Assembly: GCF_000621665.1 (NCBI RefSeq)
Contig: NZ_JHXQ01000003.1
Location: 124,001-188,000, forward strand
Direction: 5' to 3'
Origin: Allorhizobium undicola ORS 992 = ATCC 700741
GTDB taxonomy: Bacteria; Pseudomonadota; Alphaproteobacteria; Rhizobiales; Rhizobiaceae
DNA length: 64,000 nucleotides
Shown: one piece after another, positions 1 to 8,894 of the stretch
How the letters are laid out: each line of letters opens with the position of its first letter
How positions within the stretch are numbered: the stretch's first letter is position 1
Translations under genes and position numbers: made by a program
The notes under the pieces: model-generated
Database searches by the model: none
What the model was told of the DNA's origin: nothing
Seen by the model: only the letters and a program-made list of their open reading frames with translations

Positions 1-1685
1 AGGCAGAACAGCTACGTCAGGAAGAGCTTGCCAGGCAGCAGCCCAAGGACGCCGGGGCCGGAGCCGCAGCCACTGCAACAGGCACCCTTCCGTCCGCCCA
101 GTCTGCTGCGGGCGAGAGCCGTGAAGATGCCATTGCCAAGAGCGCACGCATCGAAATCGACACGGAAGCCCTTTCCGGATCCATCAATCTCGCCGGTGGA
201 CGGCTCGATGATCTTCGCCTGAAGGGCTATCACGAGACGGTGGACAGGACGAGCCCGATCATCACCCTGCTCAATCCGGCAGATACCAAGGACGGCTATT
301 TCACCGAAACCGGCTTTGTGGGAAGCGCCAATTCCGGCAGCGTTCCCGGTCCATCCACGGTCTGGACCGTGAAGGAAGGCCAGAAGCTGACGGAAACCTC
401 GCCCGTCACGCTGACCTTTACCAATGAGGCGGGCCTGACCTTCACCCGCAAGATCTCGGTGGACAATCATTACATGTTCACCATCGAGGACACGGTTGCC
501 AATGCGGGTACGGCTGAAACCAGCGTTGCGCCTTACGGCCGCATCACGCGCTACAACAAGCCCACCACGCCGTCGGCCTATGTTCTGCATGAAGGTTTTC
601 TGGGTGTCATCGGCGCGGGAACCAGCCTGACCGAATCCAAATATGCGGCAATCGAGAAAGAAAACGCATCCATGCCCAAGGCCACGGGCGGCTGGCTTGG
701 CATTACCGACAAATACTGGGCCGCAGCGCTCGTTCCGCCGCAGGCTGTGGCTTACGAATCGCGCTTCTCGCATTTCACGGATGGGCAGCCGCGCTTCCAG
801 GCCGACTACAAGAACGATGCCGTGAGCGTGGCGCCGGGCCAGTCGGTCTCCCTGAAGACTCTGGTTTTTGCTGGCGCCAAGGAAGTTCCGGTCATCGACG
901 CCTACGAAACCAGCTATTCCATTCCGGGCTTCGACCGGATGATCGATTGGGGCTGGTTCTATTTCATCACCAAGCCGATGTTCAAGCTGATGGATTTCTT
1001 CTTCCGTCACGTGGGCAATTTCGGCGTGGCGATCCTGCTCACCACGGTTGTCGTCAAGCTGCTGTTCTTCCCGCTGGCCAACAAGCAATATGCTTCCATG
1101 GCCAATATGAAGCGCATCCAGCCGAAGCTGGAGGAGTTGAAGGCCAAGTTCGGCGAAGACCGCATGGCCATGCAGCAGGCGATGATGGAGCTTTACAAGA
1201 CAGAGAAGATCAACCCCGTCGCCGGTTGCTGGCCGCTTGTCTTGCAGATTCCGGTTTTCTTCGCGCTCTACAAGGTCATCTACATCACCATCGAAATGCG
1301 CCATGCGCCGTTCTTTGGCTGGATTCATGACCTTTCCGCGCCGGACCCGACCAGCATCGTCAATCTGTTCGGTCTGTTGCCCTTTGCGGCACCGAGCTTC
1401 CTGCATCTCGGTGTCTGGCCAATCATCATGGGCATCACCATGTTCTTCCAGATGCGGATGAACCCGACGCCGCCGGATCCGACGCAGGCCATGCTGTTCA
1501 ACTGGATGCCGCTGGTCTTTACCTTCATGCTGGGTTCCTTCCCTTCGGGTCTGGTGATCTACTGGGCATGGAACAACACGCTGTCCGTTCTCCAGCAGTC
1601 GGTCATCATGAAGCGTCACGGGGTGAAAATCGAACTCTTCGATAACCTCAAGAGAACGTTCCGGCGAAAGTCGTCAAAGGCATAA
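1..1685 (+). CDS. yidC: Membrane protein insertase YidC (5' end outside window)
   Basis: The reading frame is open from base 3 of the window, so the N-terminus is missing. YidC inserts and folds inner-membrane proteins, alone or with SecYEG. The visible part has a linker rich in Ala and Gln, then the periplasmic beta-sandwich domain, then the conserved C-terminal insertase domain. That domain starts near GWFYFITKPMFKLMDF and holds the MKRIQPKLEELKAKFG helical hairpin and several hydrophobic segments, ending in a basic tail (RRKSSKA) as expected for ribosome contact. It lies upstream of engB, the usual rhizobial order. Methionines inside the frame, such as the one at base 240, are not real starts because the YidC-like sequence continues upstream of them. 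Confidence 0.97.
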   Translation, partial: AEQLRQEELARQQPKDAGAGAAATATGTLPSAQSAAGESREDAIAKSARIEIDTEALSGSINLAGGRLDDLRLKGYHETVDRTSPIITLLNPADTKDGYFTETGFVGSANSGSVPGPSTVWTVKEGQKLTETSPVTLTFTNEAGLTFTRKISVDNHYMFTIEDTVANAGTAETSVAPYGRITRYNKPTTPSAYVLHEGFLGVIGAGTSLTESKYAAIEKENASMPKATGGWLGITDKYWAAALVPPQAVAYESRFSHFTDGQPRFQADYKNDAVSVAPGQSVSLKTLVFAGAKEVPVIDAYETSYSIPGFDRMIDWGWFYFITKPMFKLMDFFFRHVGNFGVAILLTTVVVKLLFFPLANKQYASMANMKRIQPKLEELKAKFGEDRMAMQQAMMELYKTEKINPVAGCWPLVLQIPVFFALYKVIYITIEMRHAPFFGWIHDLSAPDPTSIVNLFGLLPFAAPSFLHLGVWPIIMGITMFFQMRMNPTPPDPTQAMLFNWMPLVFTFMLGSFPSGLVIYWAWNNTLSVLQQSVIMKRHGVKIELFDNLKRTFRRKSSKA

Positions 1686-1745
1686 GACCGGTCGGCGTTG
1701 TCGGGCCGGCAGCGCTGTCTATGACTGATGACTCGGCCAACCTTC

Positions 1746-1777
1746 ATCATGCCGGCCTCTGAACAGGCCGGCATGAT
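1746..1777 (+). terminator. Hairpin after yidC
   Basis: A perfect 13-bp inverted repeat (1746-1758 and 1765-1777) encloses a 6-base loop, 60 bases after the yidC stop. There is no long T-run, so it may be a weak intrinsic terminator or an mRNA-stabilising hairpin. Confidence 0.6.
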
Positions 1778-1832
1778 CGCATTTCCAGCAGAAGGCGAAG
1801 CGGAATTTTCTTCGGAAATCCGTACTCACTAG

Positions 1833-1934
1833 AGCACTTCCGGTGAACACGGGTTCACCTGCAATGCTCTAACTTCTTGTTTCGGCGCATTTCCGGACGC
1901 AAAACCGACTACACTTTTGCTGGAAATGCTCTAG
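1833..1934. repeat. Dispersed palindromic repeat, GAGCATTTCC/GGAAATGCTC family
   Basis: This stretch begins and ends with the same short words seen elsewhere in the window (agagca...tgctct and gcatttccgga...tggaaatgctct). Related copies lie near 23412, 29583, 35840, 43291, 46329 and 59325. The 449 bases between yidC and engB hold this repeat, the yidC hairpin and the element that follows at 1979, and I see no gene in them. Confidence 0.7.
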
Positions 1935-1978
1935 ATCTGGAGGATTTCCGTCTCTGACTGAAACCCGGAAAACCTCTT

Positions 1979-2103
1979 ATACCAAGGGTCATTGAAAATG
2001 ACCCTTGGTATTCCCCTTTCGAATATCTCAAGCCACTGACGCAGTTGAGATATTCGAAATCCCCTCAAGGCGAGGATGCGTTCGCATCTTCGAGCCTTGG
2101 TAT
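1979..2103. repeat. Nested-palindrome element (third repeat family), copy 1
   Basis: A 15-bp perfect hairpin (1979-1993 and 1997-2011) is followed by a second 15-bp hairpin (2017-2031 and 2045-2059) and a small third one (2075-2088). The outer ends, ataccaagg and ccttggtat, are inverted repeats of each other. A partial second copy lies at 61336-61421. The element ends about 30 bases before the engB start codon, so it lies in the engB leader or promoter. Confidence 0.7.
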
Positions 2104-2134
2104 TATATTTTACCTTGACCATGGGCAGGATCGA

Positions 2135-2800
2135 ATGAACGACAGGAAAATCCCAGAAGACCAGCCTCTGTTTGGCAGGCCCTGGATCTTCATCCGCGGT
2201 GTCCCGTCGATGAAATTCCTGCCGCCGGAAGGCCCGCTCGAAGTTGCCTTTGCGGGACGCTCCAATGTCGGCAAGTCGTCGCTTATCAACGCGCTGGTGG
2301 GGCAGAAGGGTCTTGCCCGGACCTCCAATACGCCCGGCCGCACGCAGGAACTCAATTACTTCGTGCCAGAGGGCTATAGCGGGGAAGGCGGCGATCTGCC
2401 GCCCATGGCGCTGGTGGATATGCCGGGATACGGTTATGCGCAGGCCCCAAAAGAGCAGGTCGATGCCTGGACCAAGCTGGTCTTCGATTATCTGCGCGGC
2501 CGGGCCACGCTGAAGCGCGTCTATGTGCTGATCGACAGCCGCCATGGCATCAAGAAGAATGACGAGGATGTCCTGTCCCTCCTCGACAAGGCCGCCGTTT
2601 CCTATCAGATCGTTCTAACCAAGCAGGACAAGATCAAGGAAGCAGGCGTGCCGAAGCTGATCGCCGAGACCATGGAAAAGATCCGCAAGCACCCTGCCGC
2701 CTATCCGGAGGTTATTTCCACGTCATCGGAAAAAGGGCGTGGCCTTGATGAATTGCGGCTCGCCATTGCCCAGACCGTCGGCTTTCGCGCTTTCGATTGA
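2135..2800 (+). CDS. engB: Ribosome biogenesis GTP-binding protein EngB/YihA
   Basis: EngB is a small TRAFAC-class GTPase needed for maturation of the large ribosomal subunit. The G1 motif (GRSNVGKSS), the DMPGYG G3 motif, TKQDK (G4) and SSEKG (G5) are all visible, and the 221-residue length is usual for the family. I chose the ATG at 2135, preceded by GGGCAGGA, over an upstream in-frame ATG at 2045 because the extra 30 residues would be encoded by a repeat element. It follows yidC. In many rhizobia argB comes next, but here a RIME-like repeat and an inverted binding-protein gene follow. Confidence 0.95.
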   Translation: MNDRKIPEDQPLFGRPWIFIRGVPSMKFLPPEGPLEVAFAGRSNVGKSSLINALVGQKGLARTSNTPGRTQELNYFVPEGYSGEGGDLPPMALVDMPGYGYAQAPKEQVDAWTKLVFDYLRGRATLKRVYVLIDSRHGIKKNDEDVLSLLDKAAVSYQIVLTKQDKIKEAGVPKLIAETMEKIRKHPAAYPEVISTSSEKGRGLDELRLAIAQTVGFRAFD

Positions 2801-2912
2801 GCGCTACAGCGTCCTTTGTGCGTTTTAACAAACGCACAAAGGACGCTGTAACACTTTAAATCTGCTGCATAATTTTCACCTTAAATGGATTCCGATTTAA
2901 GGAATTATGCAG
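2801..2912. repeat. RIME-like intergenic mosaic element, copy A; also engB terminator
   Basis: Two palindromes are joined. The first is a perfect 21-bp stem with a 4-base loop (2805-2825 and 2830-2850). The second is an imperfect palindrome with ends CTGCATAATT and AATTATGCAG (2865-2912). Copies in the opposite order lie at 39541-39643 and 50944-51048, and a decayed copy at 33284-33386. The pattern matches the Rhizobium-specific intergenic mosaic elements known from Rhizobiaceae. The first stem directly follows the engB stop and could terminate it. Confidence 0.85.
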
Positions 2913-2960
2913 TAGGGCCATGGGATGGTGGGGGGTAAATTTTGCCCACCGGCTAATCGC

Positions 2961-3818
2961 TCATAAGCCTGAGGGAAAATACTGCTGCGCCAGCCGGTCA
3001 AGCTTGCCCTTGCGGGCGAGGGAGGCGAGCGCGTAATCGAACGCCTGGGCGAGAAAACCGTCTTCCTTGCGCACCATGATCGTCATGCCTTCGCCAAGGA
3101 AGGCTTGGGAAAGATAGGGGCCGCCCGTGAAGCTGCAACATTGGCCGGATGCAGGGCTTGCCACCCAGAAAGACAATTGCAGCCCGTCGGTGAAGACGGC
3201 TTCGACCCTCCGGGTCTTCAAGGCATCCATCAATGCGGCGCTGTCTGGAAAAGGCTGCTGCTGGAGCGCCGGAAAAAAGGCCTTTAACATTGCCTGATGT
3301 GTCGAGTTGGCGATAACGCCCACTGTTTTACCCTGAAGATCACGGGGATCTCGCAGCATCGCAAGTCCACGGCCAACCGCAAAGCGGGCTGGAAGCAGAA
3401 GATAAGGCCGGGAGAAGGAAAAATCCTGCCGCAGGCGGGGCGAGACGGCGTTGCCCGCAATCACGGCATCGCCATGCTTGCTCAAAAGGGCGATTTCCAG
3501 ATCGGCAAACGGCACAGACTGGATTTCGCATTTGTCCGCTACGCTCAGTTCGGCGCAAATCGCACGGGTCAACTCGATGTTGAAGCCGGTGAGGTGCCCG
3601 GTCTGGTCCATGAAACTGAACGGCGGAAAGTCGTTCGTCGTCAGAAAACGCAGCCGCAACAAGACGGAAAGATCAGGCTTCTGCAAGTGTTCCCCGGCAT
3701 CGAACATAACCGGGAAGGGGGGGGCTGCTTCGCTGGCCAGCGCCGTGAATGGCTGCGCCTGCAAGAGGCAGGCGAGTGTCATCAGCATCCCAGCGAAAAG
3801 GCCCTTCCTGCGAAGCAT
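2961..3818 (-). CDS. Periplasmic substrate-binding protein, amino-acid (SBP_bac_3) type
   Basis: The protein has an N-terminal signal peptide (basic MLRRK, hydrophobic core, ALAS-like cleavage region) and a type-II periplasmic binding fold typical of polar amino acid binding proteins (LRFLTTNDFPPFSFMD near the N-terminus, VGVIANSTHQAML in the second lobe, and a C-terminal LDRLAQQYFPSG). No permease or ATPase gene is adjacent, so it may be an orphan binding protein serving a distant ABC transporter or a receptor. The ATG at 3818 lies 4 bases after GGAGG, while the one at 3821 is too close to it. A GC-rich hairpin at about 3837-3863 separates it from argF, which is on the same strand upstream. 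Confidence 0.85.
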   Translation of the reverse strand: MLRRKGLFAGMLMTLACLLQAQPFTALASEAAPPFPVMFDAGEHLQKPDLSVLLRLRFLTTNDFPPFSFMDQTGHLTGFNIELTRAICAELSVADKCEIQSVPFADLEIALLSKHGDAVIAGNAVSPRLRQDFSFSRPYLLLPARFAVGRGLAMLRDPRDLQGKTVGVIANSTHQAMLKAFFPALQQQPFPDSAALMDALKTRRVEAVFTDGLQLSFWVASPASGQCCSFTGGPYLSQAFLGEGMTIMVRKEDGFLAQAFDYALASLARKGKLDRLAQQYFPSGL

Positions 3819-3877
3819 CATTCCTCCGGTAATGGCTCCCCGCCGCCCGGCAGGCGGGCGGGGATGTGCATCTTGTT

Positions 3878-4795
3878 TTATACGGCGCCAAGGCACCAGG
3901 CCAGAACCGACTTCTGCGCGTGAAGGCGATTTTCCGCTTCATCGAACACCACGGATTGCGGGCCGTCGATCACGTCGTCCGTCACCTCTTCTCCGCGGTG
4001 GGCGGGAAGGCAGTGCAGGAAGAGGGCGTCCTTGCGGGCGCGCGCCATAAGATCGGCATTGACCTGGAAAGGCTGGAACACGTTATGGCCGCGGGCCTTG
4101 TGTTCGAGATTCATCGAAACCCAGGTGTCGGTGATAACGGCATCGGCGCCGTCCACGGCTTTTTCCGCATCGTGGCACAGCATGATGTCGCCGCCATTGT
4201 CGCGTGCCCAGTTGAGGATCTTGTCGTCCGGCTCCGAACCGAGCGGAACGGCCATGTTCATGCGATAACCGAACCGTGCCGAACCCTCCACGAGAGAATG
4301 CAAAACATTATTGCCATCTCCCGTCCAGGCCAGGGTCTTGCCCTGCACGGGGCCGCGATGTTCCTCGATCGTCAGAATGTCCGCCATGATCTGGCAGGGA
4401 TGCGTCAGGTCGGTAAGGCCATTGATAACGGGAACCGTAGCGTGCTCGGCCATTTCCAGCAGGCGCGTGTGATCCGTCGTGCGGATCATGATGGCATCGA
4501 CATAGCGCGACAATACGCGGGCGGTATCGCCAATGGTTTCTGCCCGGCCAAGTTGCATTTCAGTGCCCGAAAGAAACAGGGTTTCACCGCCAAGCTGGCG
4601 CATTCCGACATCGAAGGAGACGCGCGTCCGCGTAGAGGGCTTCTCGAAGATCATCGCCAGCATTTTTCCGGCCAGCGGCTTGTCGTCTGTCCCGGCTTTG
4701 GTTTTTGCCTTGCGGTTTTTCGCGTCGGCAAGAATGCGTTGAAGATCCTCGGAGGTCATGGCCGAGAGGTCGATGAAGTGCTTCGGGGATGTCAT
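3878..4795 (-). CDS. argF: Ornithine carbamoyltransferase
   Basis: The enzyme condenses ornithine with carbamoyl phosphate to give citrulline in arginine synthesis. The carbamoyl-phosphate motif STRTR (residues 54-58), HPCQ and the ornithine-binding HCLPAHRG motif near the C-terminus are all present, and the 305-residue length is normal. It follows argD by 15 bases on the same strand, so the two form an operon. hslO, often the next gene in Rhizobiales, is not here but sits about 45 kb away in this window. Confidence 0.97.
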   Translation of the reverse strand: MTSPKHFIDLSAMTSEDLQRILADAKNRKAKTKAGTDDKPLAGKMLAMIFEKPSTRTRVSFDVGMRQLGGETLFLSGTEMQLGRAETIGDTARVLSRYVDAIMIRTTDHTRLLEMAEHATVPVINGLTDLTHPCQIMADILTIEEHRGPVQGKTLAWTGDGNNVLHSLVEGSARFGYRMNMAVPLGSEPDDKILNWARDNGGDIMLCHDAEKAVDGADAVITDTWVSMNLEHKARGHNVFQPFQVNADLMARARKDALFLHCLPAHRGEEVTDDVIDGPQSVVFDEAENRLHAQKSVLAWCLGAV

Positions 4796-4810
4796 GGTGT
4801 TACCTGTATC

Positions 4811-6019
4811 TCAGGCCTGTGCAGCCTTGGGAGCCTGTTGGGCGGTCAATGTTTCGGCGGCCTGTTCAAGACGGCGCAATCCTTCGCGCGCTTCTTCCGC
4901 GGTAACGGTCAGCGGCGGCAGCAGGCGCAGAACATTGTCGCCAGCCGGTACGGCCAGCAGATGTTGCTTGCGCAAGGCCATCAGCAGTTCGCCATTCGGA
5001 ATTGCAGCCTTGACGCCGAGAAGCAGGCCTTCGCCGCGCACCTCCTCGATCACATCGGGAAAGCGGTCCTTCAGCGCTGCGAGACCCTGCCGGAAGATAA
5101 GCGAAACCTCGCGGACATTTTGCAGAAAACCATCGGCCAGCACCACGTCCAGCACGGCATTTCCTGCTGCCATGGCCAGCGGATTGCCGCCATAGGTCGT
5201 TCCATGCACACCGGGCACCATGCCGGAAGCGGCCTCTTCCGTGGCAAGGCAGGCGCCAAAGGGGAAGCCACCGCCAATGCCCTTTGCAATCGCCATGATG
5301 TCCGGCGTGACGCCGGACCATTCATAGGCGAAGAACTTTCCGGTACGGCCAACGCCCGTCTGAACCTCATCGAAAATCAACAACAGGCCGTGCTCGTCAC
5401 AAAGGGCGCGCAATTCACGCAAAAACTCATTGGAGGCAACGCGAATGCCGCCTTCGCCCTGAATGGGCTCGATGAGCAGGGCGGCAGTCTTGTCGGTAAT
5501 GGCCGCCTTCAACGCATCGAGATCGTCGAAGGGCACCTGATCGAAGCCTTCGGCCTTGGGACCGAAGCCTTCCAGATATTTTGCCTGCCCGCCGGCTGCG
5601 ATGGTGGCAATGGTGCGGCCGTGAAAGGCGCCTTCGAAGGTGATGATATGGAAGCGCTCGGGATGGCCCTTGGAATAGTGATAGCGCCGCGCCGTCTTGA
5701 TGGCGCATTCAAGGGCTTCCGCACCGGAGTTGGTGAAGAACGCCTTGTCCGCAAAGGTCGCCGCCGTCAGCCGTGCTGCCAGTTTCTCCTGCCCCGGAAC
5801 CTCGTAGAGGTTGGAAACGTGCCACACTTTCTCCGCCTGATCCTTCAGTGCGGCGACAAGATGCGGATGGGAATGGCCACAGGAGGTGACAGCGACGCCC
5901 GCGCCGAAATCCAGATAGGTCTGACCGTCTTCGGTATGCAGCCAAACGCCTTCGCCTCGCTCGAAACGCAGCGGCGCACGTGCGAACGTGTTGAACAGCG
6001 GCGTTGAGTTCTCGGCCAT
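4811..6019 (-). CDS. argD: Acetylornithine aminotransferase
   Basis: This class-III PLP-dependent aminotransferase forms N-acetylornithine from the semialdehyde, and often also serves the succinyl-diaminopimelate step of lysine synthesis. Visible marks are [39 protein letters not shown] and the PLP-lysine region [14 protein letters not shown], followed by TYGGNPLA. The length of 402 residues is usual. The ATG at 6019 is preceded by AAGGGAC. It is the first gene of the argD-argF unit. Confidence 0.96.
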   Translation of the reverse strand: MAENSTPLFNTFARAPLRFERGEGVWLHTEDGQTYLDFGAGVAVTSCGHSHPHLVAALKDQAEKVWHVSNLYEVPGQEKLAARLTAATFADKAFFTNSGAEALECAIKTARRYHYSKGHPERFHIITFEGAFHGRTIATIAAGGQAKYLEGFGPKAEGFDQVPFDDLDALKAAITDKTAALLIEPIQGEGGIRVASNEFLRELRALCDEHGLLLIFDEVQTGVGRTGKFFAYEWSGVTPDIMAIAKGIGGGFPFGACLATEEAASGMVPGVHGTTYGGNPLAMAAGNAVLDVVLADGFLQNVREVSLIFRQGLAALKDRFPDVIEEVRGEGLLLGVKAAIPNGELLMALRKQHLLAVPAGDNVLRLLPPLTVTAEEAREGLRRLEQAAETLTAQQAPKAAQA

Positions 6020-6283
6020 GGCAGTCTGGTCCCTTATCCTCTGAAGCAGCTAAAATAGCTGTGAAAAATCAAAAATGCCGCCTTGCGGCGGCGCCTGCAC
6101 TATTCCGGCTTACGGTTGCGATGTCAATAAATATCAGTCTTTTCCTGCATTTTCGGGCGGGTGCGGCAGGGGCTTACGGGATTGCGGCGAGCAACATGTC
6201 GATACCAGCGACATTTTGCGCCGGACGAGCCGGGCGCGCGAAAATAACGGTTGCAGAGCAAGTTGGGGAAAAGCCAAGAATTC

Positions 6284-6431
6284 GATTCGCCGTGATTCTT
6301 CCGACTCTTGTCACGGAGTCAGCGTGGCACTAGGTTAATGAGCAATTACTAGACTGCATGCGGCGGAACTAGTCACCAACAGTATCGAGCAGTACAGGTT
6401 TCGGACCTTCCGAGGCCACGGTGACGGATTC
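6284..6431. promoter_or_regulatory. Cluster of GANTC (CcrM) sites with a CtrA-like box before gcrA
   Basis: Five GANTC sites lie at 6284-6288, 6294-6298, 6303-6307, 6316-6320 and 6427-6431, the first four within 37 bases. TTAATGAGCAATTAC at 6335-6349 matches the CtrA consensus TTAA-N7-TTAA except for the last base. In Caulobacter, GcrA acts at CcrM-methylated promoters and CtrA represses gcrA, so the context fits cell-cycle control of this gene. This is a motif match only. The rest of the 446-base gap between argD and gcrA shows no gene. Confidence 0.6.
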
Positions 6432-6465
6432 TGCGCAAGCGCTCGCAACAGGCGGAGATTGCGGC

Positions 6466-7014
6466 ATGAATTGGACAGATGAGCGCGTTGAAAAGCTCAA
6501 GAAATTATGGATGGAAGGCCTTAGTGCCAGCCAGATCGCCACGCAGCTTGGTGGCGTCAGCCGCAATGCGGTGATCGGCAAGGTGCATCGTCTGTGCCTG
6601 CCGGGCCGCGCAAAGGCTGGCGGGGCAACGGCTGCCCCGGCTCGCGCACCCAAGCGTCCGGCGGCCGCCCCACGCCCGGCAAATTATCAGGCGCGTCCGT
6701 CCGCTCCCCGCCCTGCGGCTGTGCGCCCCGCCAGCGCCGTTGCCGTTTTGCGTGACGACATGGATGTCGAAAGCCTGGATCGGGTCATCGCCACGCCGGT
6801 CTCCAGCACAAGCCTGCCTGCCTCGAAGCGTCTGTCCTTGACGGACCTGACGGAGCGCACCTGCAAATGGCCCGTTGGCGATCCCATGAAGGAAGATTTC
6901 CACTTTTGTGGCTGTGATAGCGCCGATGGCTCACCCTATTGCGCCTATCATGCAAAGCTTGCCTACCAGCCGGTCAATGACCGCCGCCGGGCAGCCGCTG
7001 CCGCGGCGCGCTGA
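6466..7014 (+). CDS. gcrA: Cell-cycle transcriptional regulator GcrA
   Basis: GcrA is an alphaproteobacterial sigma-70 cofactor that controls cell-cycle promoters carrying methylated GANTC. The N-terminus MNWTDERVEKLKKLW and SASQIATQLGGVSRNAVIGK form the conserved helix-turn-helix. A linker rich in Pro and Ala follows. The C-terminus holds the conserved CKWPVGDP and FHFCGC...YCAYH cysteine-containing block. I chose the ATG at 6466 because family members begin MNWTDE. A GTG at 6421 in the same frame is less likely. The length is 182 residues. Confidence 0.95.
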   Translation: MNWTDERVEKLKKLWMEGLSASQIATQLGGVSRNAVIGKVHRLCLPGRAKAGGATAAPARAPKRPAAAPRPANYQARPSAPRPAAVRPASAVAVLRDDMDVESLDRVIATPVSSTSLPASKRLSLTDLTERTCKWPVGDPMKEDFHFCGCDSADGSPYCAYHAKLAYQPVNDRRRAAAAAAR

Positions 7015-7039
7015 GCTGGAAGACAAGTGAAGACAGGGT

Positions 7040-7078
7040 CAACAGCGGGAGGCATGAGCATCATGCCTCCCGCTGTTG
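7040..7078 (+). terminator. Perfect hairpin after gcrA
   Basis: An 18-bp perfect stem (7040-7057 and 7061-7078) has only a 3-base loop and lies 26 bases after the gcrA stop. No T-run follows, so termination could be factor-assisted, or the hairpin could protect the mRNA. Confidence 0.65.
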
Positions 7079-7164
7079 CGTTTGAGGCATGTCAGGCAGT
7101 GAGGCTCTACTGCATGATTGTTCAAACCGGTCCCGGTTTGGGATGGAACTTATGCTGAAAAGCA

Positions 7165-7190
7165 AAAGGCCCCGGACATCCGGAGCCTTT
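7165..7190 (-). terminator. Intrinsic terminator of phoB
   Basis: On the minus strand a GC-rich hairpin (aaaggctccgg / ccggggcctttt) ends in TTTTGCTTTT, about 20 bases after the phoB stop. It closes the phosphate regulon operon. Confidence 0.75.
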
Positions 7191-7212
7191 GGAATGCACT
7201 CGCCTGAAAGCA

Positions 7213-7896
7213 TCAGGCTTCCATGGAATAGCCTGCGCCGCGAACCGTGCGGATGACATCCTGAAGGTTCGAGAAGTTCAACGCCTTGCGCAACCGGCCG
7301 ACATGCACGTCCACGGTCCGTTCATCGACATAAATGTCGTGGCCCCAGACGCCATCGAGAAGTTGCGAGCGGGAAAAAACCCGGCCTGGCGATGACATCA
7401 GGAATTCCAGCAGGCGGAATTCCGTTGGCCCCAGCCGCACTTCCCGGCTCTTGCGATGCACGCGGTGGGTTTCGCGGTCGAGTTCGATGTCGCCGCAGCG
7501 CAAAACGCTGGAAAGAACCTCGGGCTTTGCGCGGCGCAGCATGGCCTTGACGCGGGCCATGAGTTCCGGCGTCGAGAACGGCTTGACCACATAATCGTCC
7601 GCGCCGGTGGAAAGGCCCCGAACCCGTTCGCTTTCCTCGCCGCGCGCGGTCAGCATGATGATCGGCAAACGCTCGGTCTCCGGCCTCATGCGCAGGCGGC
7701 GGCATAGCTCGATGCCTGAGACGCCCGGCAACATCCAGTCGAGTATCAACAGGTCGGGAACCCGTTCCTGGAAGCGGATTTCGGCTTCATCGCCCCGCAG
7801 AATGGTTTCGACCTCATAGCCTTCCGTTTCCAGATTGTAGCGAAGCAGAACGCTCAGCGCTTCTTCGTCTTCCACCACGGCAATTCTTGGCAGCAT
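7213..7896 (-). CDS. phoB: Phosphate regulon response regulator PhoB
   Basis: This OmpR-family regulator has an N-terminal receiver with acidic residues E9-D10, phosphoacceptor D53 (ILDWMLPG), T83 and K105 (DDYVVKPF), and a C-terminal winged-helix DNA-binding domain (RTVDVHVGRLRKAL). Phosphorylated by PhoR, it binds Pho boxes such as the one before pstS. The 227-residue length is the family norm. I chose the ATG at 7896 (MLPRIAVVEDEE) over longer in-frame options. It is the last gene of phoR-pstSCAB-phoU-phoB, with 234 bases between phoU and phoB in which I see no feature. Confidence 0.97.
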   Translation of the reverse strand: MLPRIAVVEDEEALSVLLRYNLETEGYEVETILRGDEAEIRFQERVPDLLILDWMLPGVSGIELCRRLRMRPETERLPIIMLTARGEESERVRGLSTGADDYVVKPFSTPELMARVKAMLRRAKPEVLSSVLRCGDIELDRETHRVHRKSREVRLGPTEFRLLEFLMSSPGRVFSRSQLLDGVWGHDIYVDERTVDVHVGRLRKALNFSNLQDVIRTVRGAGYSMEA

Positions 7897-8130
7897 GGTT
7901 TGTATTCCTTCGAGCAACGGATCGAAAAGCGCAGCCTGTTCGTAGACCGTCCGGGTCATGCAAAAGCCGGGCCCGTGGTGTCCACTCCGCGTTTTCGCAT
8001 TGTGCTTCAGGCTATCATGGCCTGACTGTTCCCTGTGTTTCATGACAGGAATGCAATCTGCCTTCCTACCATGAGGAGACCCGGCCGTTCCCGCCGCCTT
8101 GCAAGCGGAAGCGGCCCGATCGGTAAGCCA

Positions 8131-8841
8131 TCACTTCTCCACGGCACCCACGTCGGTCGTGGTGTCGTCCTTCGGGCGTTCGCCTTCCGGCGGTGCGCCC
8201 GTGGTCATGAAGTAGATGGTTTCGGCAATGTTGGTGGCGTGGTCGCCGATCCGCTCGATGTTCTTGGCGCAGAACAGAAGATGCGTGCAGGTGGTGATGT
8301 TGCGCGGATCTTCCATCATGTAGGTCAAAAGCTCGCGGAACAGCGAGGTGTAGATCGCATCGATCTCCTCGTCACGGTCGCGGATCGACTTGGCCTTTTC
8401 GGCGGAGCGGGTGGTGTAGACATCCAGCACTTCCTTGAGCTGCGTCAGCGCCAGCTCGGAAAGATGCTCGATGCCGCGGGCAAGCTTCCGCGGCACGCCG
8501 GTTCCCTGCACGGCCATGGCGCGCTTGGCGTTGTTCTTGCCAAGGTCGCCAACGCGCTCCAGATCGCTTGCAATGCGCAGCGCGCCGATGATTTCGCGAA
8601 GGTCCGCTGCCATCGGCTGGCGCTTGGCAATGGTAACGATCGCCTTTTCGCCCACTTCACGTTCGGCATTGTCCATGATGACATCGTCGGAGATGACCTT
8701 CTGGGCAAGAGCCGCATCGGCATTGACGAGGGCGCGAACGGATTCGCCCACCATCTGTTCGGCCAGCCCCCCCATTTCGGAGATCCGGCGCATCAGAAAT
8801 TTCAGTTCCTCATCGAATGCGGTGTAGATATGCGATGCCAT
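8131..8841 (-). CDS. phoU: Phosphate signalling regulator PhoU
   Basis: PhoU is a helical-bundle protein that links the Pst transporter to PhoR and keeps the Pho regulon off when phosphate is sufficient. The two symmetrical PhoU repeats are visible, each with an E/D-x3-D-type metal-site pattern (YTAFDEELKFLMRRISEMGG; RDEEIDAIYTSLFRELLTYM). The start at 8841 (MASHIYTAFDEE) follows GAGGAACACGCAC. The length is 236 residues. It lies 53 bases after pstB. Confidence 0.97.
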   Translation of the reverse strand: MASHIYTAFDEELKFLMRRISEMGGLAEQMVGESVRALVNADAALAQKVISDDVIMDNAEREVGEKAIVTIAKRQPMAADLREIIGALRIASDLERVGDLGKNNAKRAMAVQGTGVPRKLARGIEHLSELALTQLKEVLDVYTTRSAEKAKSIRDRDEEIDAIYTSLFRELLTYMMEDPRNITTCTHLLFCAKNIERIGDHATNIAETIYFMTTGAPPEGERPKDDTTTDVGAVEK

Positions 8842-8894
8842 GTGCGTGTTCCTCAAATCCCTTTTATCTGTAAGCAAGTCCTGACAGGTCAGGA

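Noticed and set aside
12..1619. 535-residue frame opposite yidC
   Set aside because: It mirrors the yidC codon pattern in GC-rich DNA, has no family features (Arg/His/Gly-rich), and yidC on the other strand is certain.
3866..6007. 713-residue frame opposite argF and argD
   Set aside because: It spans two well-supported genes on the other strand and resembles no protein family.
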